9,630 nucleotides of DNA from Tannerellaceae bacterium (GTDB taxonomy: Bacteria > Bacteroidota > Bacteroidia > Bacteroidales > Tannerellaceae), in NCBI GenBank assembly GCA_031273385.1, contig JAISRY010000187.1:1-9630 (forward strand), given 5' to 3'. Positions 5,624 to 9,630 of this stretch are shown in pieces. Below the pieces are notes generated by a model. That model saw only the letters and a list, made by a program, of their open reading frames with translations, did not search any database and had not been told where the DNA came from. A program made the position numbers and the translations under genes. How positions within the stretch are numbered: the first letter of the stretch is position 1; each line of letters begins with the position of its first letter.

Positions 5624-5925
5624 CGAAAAGCCCCCAAATAAAGTTTCCGTTTTTTCCCCTTCACCCTTTCACCTTTCGCCTAACACGCTGGCCAACAACT
5701 AAATGCGGTGAAGGGAGGGTGAAAGGAGGTGAAAGGAGGTGAAAGGAAGCGGAAATCGGGAAATGGGAGACGCTTACCCCCTTGCCGCCATCATTTTACC
5801 CTCCTTTCACCTCCTTTCACCCTCCCTTCACCGCATTTGAGTGTCAGCCAGTGTGTTAGGCGAAAGGTGAAAGGGTGAAGGGAAAAAAACAGAAACTTTA
5901 TTTGGGGGACTTTTTGCTCTTTTCG
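5624..5925. repeat. Large inverted repeat, 109-bp arms, 60-bp loop
   Basis: Left arm 5631-5739 pairs with right arm 5800-5908 without gaps. By hand count about 101 of 109 positions match, and five of the mismatches fall together at 5693-5700. The arms extend by a further 7 bp (CGAAAG-type, 5624-5630 and 5919-5925) if a 10-bp insertion on the right is allowed. The loop is 5740-5799. Both arms contain CACC/CTTTC-rich short repeats. No target-site duplication or transposase is seen. As RNA it would form a very stable hairpin in either direction, so termination, RNase III processing or 3'-end protection are possible. A non-autonomous mobile element is the alternative. Confidence 0.85.
5719..5748 (+). 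repeat. 10-bp tandem repeat GTGAAAGGAG x3
   Basis: Three consecutive 10-bp units, GTGAAAGGAG, GTGAAAGGAG and GTGAAAGGAA, lie at the inner end of the left arm of the large inverted repeat. The right arm carries the complementary two-unit version at about 5801-5820, so the arms differ in copy number where the third unit enters the loop. Confidence 0.7.
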
Positions 5926-5958
5926 TTCTATTTTGTAGCAAATCGACCCTGGGTCAAC

Positions 5959-6969
5959 TCACAGCCACCCTTTTGCGCGGTACCACGCAATGCTCTCTTC
6001 CAGCCCCTGGCGTAGCGTATAGGCAGGGGTGAAACCCAGCTCCTCCTTGAGCGGCGTAATGTCGCAAATCCAGTTGCGCTGTTTCAATATGGCATATTTA
6101 TCGCCGTTCAGGGTCATGGCTTTACCGGCCAACCGGCCAATCCATTCCGAGCAAAGGCAAGCGATATACATCAACCACAGAGGGATGCGGATATGCATGA
6201 GAAAACGCTTCCCCAACACATCCCCGATCGTGCGCGAAAACGCCTTGTCGGTGTAGACATCCCCGTCGGCAACCAGGTAACGCCTGTTCCGCGCCGCCTC
6301 ATTTTCCAGCGCCAGAAAAGCGACCCGCGCCAGGTCTTTGACATAAATAAAGGTGATCCGTTGCGGCTTACGGCCGGCAGAGAGGTCAAAGCCCCACCGG
6401 ATGGATTTTATCGCCATCAGGTAATCCCTGTCCCCCGGCCCGTACACACCCGTCGGGTGCAGAATGAGATAGGGGAAACAGGTTTGGGTAGAGAGGAACC
6501 TCTCCGCCTCCAACTTGCTCAGCCCATAATCCGTATCCGGCAGTTGCTCATCATCGCGGCAAATCGGGCGGAACCCCTCTTCGTCCCCTTTGCCGTAACT
6601 CGCCAGGCTGCTCATCAGCAAAAACGTCCCCGACAGGCATTTGGCGAAATCCAGCCCCCTGACCAAATGCCGGGTATACGCGGCATTTACCCTCGAAAAA
6701 TCCTTCCGGCCTACCGCTTTCGTCAGCCCGGCATTATGAATCACATAATCGAACGCCCCATGTTCGGCGGAAAAGGCGGACAACTGCGCGGTAAGCGCCG
6801 CCAGGTTGTCGTATTTCAACTCGATAAAATGGATGCGTTCATCCCGCAGGTGCGCCCGGCTGCTCCCCTGACGTATCCCCGCCCATGTTTCATACCCGCG
6901 GCGAAGCGACTCCTCCACCAGAAAGCCGCCGATAAACCCGCTTGCTCCCGTAATCAATACTTTCTTCAT
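5959..6969 (-). CDS. NAD(P)-dependent epimerase/dehydratase (extended SDR)
   Basis: A 336-residue soluble enzyme of the extended short-chain dehydrogenase/reductase superfamily. The Rossmann nucleotide-binding motif TGASGFIG is at 7-14, the HNAG motif at 78-81, the catalytic serine region LMSSLASYG at 118-126, and the YxxxK pair at Tyr148/Lys152 (DYGLSK). HPTGVYGPGD (171-180) is the conserved block after the active site. Such enzymes act on nucleotide sugars or sterol- or polyketide-like substrates; the substrate here cannot be named. A hydrophobic segment near 262-275 (PLWLMYIACLC) is also seen in related Bacteroidales proteins and may touch the membrane. Its ATG lies 3 bp after the ATPase gene's stop, so the two are co-transcribed and probably coupled. 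A functional link with metal transport is not obvious. Confidence 0.88.
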   Translation of the reverse strand: MKKVLITGASGFIGGFLVEESLRRGYETWAGIRQGSSRAHLRDERIHFIELKYDNLAALTAQLSAFSAEHGAFDYVIHNAGLTKAVGRKDFSRVNAAYTRHLVRGLDFAKCLSGTFLLMSSLASYGKGDEEGFRPICRDDEQLPDTDYGLSKLEAERFLSTQTCFPYLILHPTGVYGPGDRDYLMAIKSIRWGFDLSAGRKPQRITFIYVKDLARVAFLALENEAARNRRYLVADGDVYTDKAFSRTIGDVLGKRFLMHIRIPLWLMYIACLCSEWIGRLAGKAMTLNGDKYAILKQRNWICDITPLKEELGFTPAYTLRQGLEESIAWYRAKGWL

Positions 6970-6972
6970 CCC

Positions 6973-7758
6973 TTACTTTTTTTCTTTGCCTACGCCCTCA
7001 TCCGGATGGGTTTTCAATACCCGGTGGGGCAAATGGCCATGCCCGATCAGTTCGATAGGACAGGCATATTTTTCGTTCAGCCACGCTTCAGATACTTCGA
7101 TGCCGGGATGGTAATGCACCGTTTCGTTGACACAGGCGATATTCTTCACCATCGAAAGTACCGTGCCGATATCGTGCGATACGAGGATGATCGCGCACGA
7201 GCGGTTCACCTCTTCCAGCAGTTGGTAAAAACGGGACTCAAACCGTTTATCCACAAACACGTTCGGCTCGTCCAGAATCAACACCTGCGGACGGGATACG
7301 ATCGAACGCCCCAGCAGGACGCGCTGCAACTGTCCGCCCGAAAGCTCGCCGACAGGACGCGCCGCCAGCTCTTCCAGCCCCATCTGCCCGGCCACTTCGT
7401 CGATCCGCCGGTTTTGTTCCGCCCCGAACGGACGGAAAAGGGGCTTTTCCGACGCCAGCCCCGAAGCGATCACCTCCCTTACCGAGATAGGAAACCGCCT
7501 GTCAATCTGGTTCATCTGCGGCAGGTACCCCATTTTCAGGGAAGAGGCCGCTTTCCCCTCCCGATAAAAACGGATCGAACCCGAAAGGGGAGCGAGCAAG
7601 CCCAATATCACTTTCAGCAACGTCGTCTTACCGCCTCCATTAGGCCCGATAATCCCAAGGAAATCATGCTCATACACGTCTACCGACACATCGCGCAGCA
7701 CGGTTTTCCCACCGTACCCCGCCGTTATCCCCTCTATGCCGATCAACCTGTTATTCAT
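6973..7758 (-). CDS. znuC: Zinc-type metal ABC transporter ATP-binding protein
   Basis: The cytoplasmic ATPase of a cluster A-I (Zn/Mn/Fe) importer. From the ATG at 7758 it is 261 residues. Walker A is GPNGGGKTT (38-46), the Q-loop Gln81 (YLPQ), the signature LSGGQ at 139-143, Walker B ending LDEP (162-165), and the switch His195 in VSHD. The DEPNVFVD sequence and the C-terminal CPIELIGHGHLPHRV (233-247) resemble Bacteroidales ZnuC-like proteins. An in-frame ATG at 7776 would add MPELCR, but 7758 gives the usual family start and only an 8-bp overlap with the end of the binding-protein gene. It is encoded between the binding protein and an epimerase, with no permease gene in the window. Zinc is the likely substrate from its partner; manganese is not excluded. 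Confidence 0.9.
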   Translation of the reverse strand: MNNRLIGIEGITAGYGGKTVLRDVSVDVYEHDFLGIIGPNGGGKTTLLKVILGLLAPLSGSIRFYREGKAASSLKMGYLPQMNQIDRRFPISVREVIASGLASEKPLFRPFGAEQNRRIDEVAGQMGLEELAARPVGELSGGQLQRVLLGRSIVSRPQVLILDEPNVFVDKRFESRFYQLLEEVNRSCAIILVSHDIGTVLSMVKNIACVNETVHYHPGIEVSEAWLNEKYACPIELIGHGHLPHRVLKTHPDEGVGKEKK

Positions 7759-8635
7759 CCGACAAAGCTCTGGCAATATGGATCATCTCCACGTTCCAAT
7801 GATAGGACAACGGATTGATCGGGACAAGGCGGCATCCGGTCTCTTCCGCGATCAGGGCGGCATTTTTCTGGTCAAACTCCCGCTGGATAAAGGCCACCCC
7901 CGCTTTATAGGCACGCGCCTGCTCCACCAGCTCTTTCAGGTGGGACGGCGAGGGCTCTTTCCCCTCCATTTCGATGCATAACTGTAAGAGGTCGTATTCT
8001 GCCGCCAGATAGGTCAATGCCGGATGATAGATCACAAAAGCGCGGCCGGCAAGGGGGCGGAGCAACGAGTCGACAACCGCCTCCGTCTCCTCAATCTCTT
8101 TCATCAAAAGGGTATAGTTCTGCCTATAATAGTCCGCACGGTCGCCATCTATAGAGAGAAAGGCATCCAGCGTATTGCGGGCAATCACTTTCGCGCCGCC
8201 GATCGAGCTCCAGACGTGCGGATCGACTCCCGTATGGTGGTGATGGCTGTGACTGTCGCCGTCGTGACTGTGCCCGGCGGCGTCATGGCCGGCCAGCGCA
8301 ATCCCCTCGGAAAGGTCAAACACCGCCAGATCGGGGTTATTTTCCCTGATCGTATGCATCCACGCCTGTTCAAACCCGATATACCCGATTTGCAGGTAAG
8401 CGCGGCTGTCCCCGATCCTGAGCATCTGCTGCGGCGTCGGGTCGTAAGTTTCAGGGCTTTGCCCGGAGGGAACGACGGTATAAATCACATAATCTGCACC
8501 GCCGATCTTCTCTGCAAAATAGCGTTGCGGCTCTATAGTCACAGAAATAACCGCCCGCTCTTCCGACTGCCTCTTCCCGCACCCCGCCAACAACAGCAAA
8601 GCCGCAAAAACACAAACTATCCCACCTTTTTTCAT
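7751..8635 (-). CDS. znuA: Zinc-type ABC transporter substrate-binding lipoprotein
   Basis: The periplasmic metal-binding component of a ZnuA/TroA-type importer, 294 residues from ATG 8635 (a GTG directly before it at 8638 is less likely). The signal peptide ends in the lipobox LLAGC, so Cys19 is lipid-modified. A histidine/aspartate-rich loop at about 117-134 (HDAAGHSHDGDSHSHHHH) is typical of zinc-specific members. Ligand candidates are His140 (DPHVW) and His204 (YHPAL). The first ligand position, His in classical ZnuA (SPHxxxPTP), is Glu62 here (SPETYDPTP). The last, usually Asp in DPL, is Asn274 (INPL). These substitutions are, from recall, also seen in other Bacteroidales members. It is first in the operon and has its own -7 box 20 bases upstream; no clear zinc-uptake repressor site was identified. 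Confidence 0.9.
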   Translation of the reverse strand: MKKGGIVCVFAALLLLAGCGKRQSEERAVISVTIEPQRYFAEKIGGADYVIYTVVPSGQSPETYDPTPQQMLRIGDSRAYLQIGYIGFEQAWMHTIRENNPDLAVFDLSEGIALAGHDAAGHSHDGDSHSHHHHTGVDPHVWSSIGGAKVIARNTLDAFLSIDGDRADYYRQNYTLLMKEIEETEAVVDSLLRPLAGRAFVIYHPALTYLAAEYDLLQLCIEMEGKEPSPSHLKELVEQARAYKAGVAFIQREFDQKNAALIAEETGCRLVPINPLSYHWNVEMIHIARALSDE

Positions 8636-8655
8636 CACAATCTTATATTTTTCAG

Positions 8656-8663
8656 CAAATATA
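8656..8663 (-). promoter_or_regulatory. -7 box for zinc/epimerase operon
   Basis: On the - strand it reads TATATTTG, a full match to TAnnTTTG, in the 38-bp gap between the membrane glycosyltransferase-like gene and the binding-protein ATG at 8635. No clear TTTG lies about 20 bp upstream; that region is inside the end of the preceding gene. It suggests the zinc operon starts its own transcript, although read-through from the upstream gene is possible. Confidence 0.5.
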
Positions 8664-8673
8664 CGACGAAAGT

Positions 8674-9630
8674 TTAAATTAATTCCACGATTTCACAGGT
8701 TTCATCTTCTCCGATCGTATGGACGGTCAGGAAGCTGTCCGGGTATTTATAGGTGATATACCAGACGTAGCGGTGGACATCATTAATGTATACGCCGGTG
8801 TTTTTCGTCAGGTCTTGCGCCCGCAATTTGGGGAGCAGCAGGTACTTGATCTGATTATCTTTCAAATAACGGAGCAACATGTCCGGGTCGTAAAGACGGA
8901 TGTTTCCCACGTTTTTGCATTGTTCGACGAACCCTTTATAGTCAAGCGTATAATTGATCTGATGGGCGTTCAATGACGGAATCGTTTCCTCTATCTGTTC
9001 ATTTGGCATGGCATAGACGCCGACCATATTCGATGCCACCCCGTTGATGACCAACTGGCTCCCCCTCAGGCCCTGGATAATATACCGTATCACCTCTCCC
9101 TGGAAGATCGCTTTTGAAGCGTCTATGACGATAATGCTCCGGTCGGCGGTGGTTTTAAGAACGTCTAAGGTGTCTACCGGGACAGGCAGTACGGTGGGCG
9201 TGACCATAAAATCGCGTCCGGTATAGACTTTCGATATGCTGGGTTTGCGGCTGACGATCCGGGCATCTTTGTCCAGGTTCTCCGCCGCCCATTGGCTCCC
9301 TTTGATGAAATTCACCCAATCCGGAGTCAGCCCGTATAGCCTGTTGCCCAGCAGGTTTTGCCGTAAAACGGGGATATTCCGCGCCACCCTGTTTTTGGTA
9401 ATGGAAAGCGTACCGAGACAGATCGCAAGCAGCAATAGGGGATAGATAAAAAAGAGCCCTTTCAACGCCTTAATTTGAAACAGGCTGTAAATCCCGCCCA
9501 GCAAAAAAAGCAGGATCAGCGGATAGTAAATCATAATCAGGCGGTCTTGCGCCCAAAAGGATTGGAGTACCGTAAAACTGGTGAAATTCATGATCCCGAC
9601 ATACAACCCGATAAACAACAACGCTTTGTT
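8674..9630 (-). CDS. Membrane glycosyltransferase-like protein, family 39 type (5' part missing)
   Basis: The last 318 codons of a larger gene; the reading frame is open to the window edge, so the apparent TTG start at 9621 is not real. The N-terminal part of the fragment has about three hydrophobic helices (GLYVGIMNF; YYPLILLFLLGGIYSLF; GLFFIYPLLLLAICLG). A soluble, probably periplasmic region of about 220 residues follows, with WVNFIKGSQWAAENL and a RKPSISKVYTGRDF stretch. This layout of membrane core plus C-terminal extracytoplasmic domain resembles GT39/ArnT-like enzymes that move sugars from lipid carriers, as annotated in many Bacteroidota. The catalytic region (usually an early Asp/Glu loop) is outside the window, so the assignment rests on recall of the C-terminal pattern. 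It is followed by the zinc operon on the same strand. Confidence 0.6.
   Translation of the reverse strand, partial: NKALLFIGLYVGIMNFTSFTVLQSFWAQDRLIMIYYPLILLFLLGGIYSLFQIKALKGLFFIYPLLLLAICLGTLSITKNRVARNIPVLRQNLLGNRLYGLTPDWVNFIKGSQWAAENLDKDARIVSRKPSISKVYTGRDFMVTPTVLPVPVDTLDVLKTTADRSIIVIDASKAIFQGEVIRYIIQGLRGSQLVINGVASNMVGVYAMPNEQIEETIPSLNAHQINYTLDYKGFVEQCKNVGNIRLYDPDMLLRYLKDNQIKYLLLPKLRAQDLTKNTGVYINDVHRYVWYITYKYPDSFLTVHTIGEDETCEIVELI

Larger units (their letters stand above)
5317..5958. other. Gene-free, repeat-rich convergent intergenic region
   Basis: This 642-bp gap separates the + strand secreted-protein operon from the - strand zinc/epimerase operon. Short open frames here (for example 5479-5664 and 5542-5742) translate repeat sequence and show no protein-like pattern. 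In order it holds a 21-bp-period array, a 22-bp-period palindromic array, two small dyads and one very large inverted repeat. No standard hairpin plus T-run terminator was found, so the big inverted repeat may stop transcription from both sides. Confidence 0.7.

Noticed and set aside
5945..5955. GACCC-T-GGGTC as a terminator for the epimerase operon
   Set aside because: A one-base loop is too tight for an RNA hairpin and no T-run follows on the - strand.
6193..7818. 541-codon + strand open frame
   Set aside because: It lies antisense to the epimerase and ATPase genes, which have clear motifs. Its translation is rich in Arg, Pro and Gln with no domain pattern, as expected of a GC-rich shadow.

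Overview
The window looks like chromosomal DNA from a member of the Bacteroidales (Bacteroidota). The evidence is that at least three starts sit behind a TAnnTTTG promoter element, the Bacteroidota -7 box. Translation starts lack Shine-Dalgarno sequences. Secreted proteins show signal peptides cut before a glutamine. The zinc-type ABC ATPase and binding protein also have Bacteroidales-style sequence features. Genus and species cannot be named from the sequence alone.

Layout from left to right. (1) 1-797 is a small accessory patch: a worn DUF4160-type remnant coupled to an intact DUF2442 gene on the + strand, and a 55-codon ORF on the - strand. An exact 30-bp direct repeat (51-80 and 617-646) brackets the DUF4160/DUF2442 pair, and its right copy overlaps the end of the 55-codon ORF. 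(2) 794-2769 (- strand) holds two full-length paralogous helix-turn-helix regulators of a Bacteroidales-type family with a large uncharacterised C-terminal region. (3) 2770-3031 is a divergent control region with a -7 box in each direction, two perfect dyads and a helically phased direct repeat. (4) 3032-5316 (+ strand) is a tight operon of three secreted proteins. Each has a signal peptide, a related N-terminal module and a beta-rich C-terminal part that resembles C1q/TNF jelly rolls. (5) 5317-5958 has no convincing gene but much repeated structure: a 21-bp-period array, a strictly 22-bp-period array of palindromic sites, and an inverted repeat with 109-bp arms. (6) 5959-8635 (- strand) is a compact operon for a zinc-type ABC binding lipoprotein, its ATPase and an extended-SDR epimerase/dehydratase, with no permease gene. 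(7) 8674-9630 (- strand) is the 3' part of a polytopic membrane glycosyltransferase-like protein that runs off the window.

How the genes may work together: the twin regulators and the triple secreted-protein operon share one divergent promoter region, so the simplest reading is a self-contained surface or secreted-protein locus controlled by its own paralogous regulators. This is the best candidate here for an undescribed system, but the regulatory link and the function of the secreted proteins are inferred. The zinc ABC pair must use a permease encoded elsewhere.
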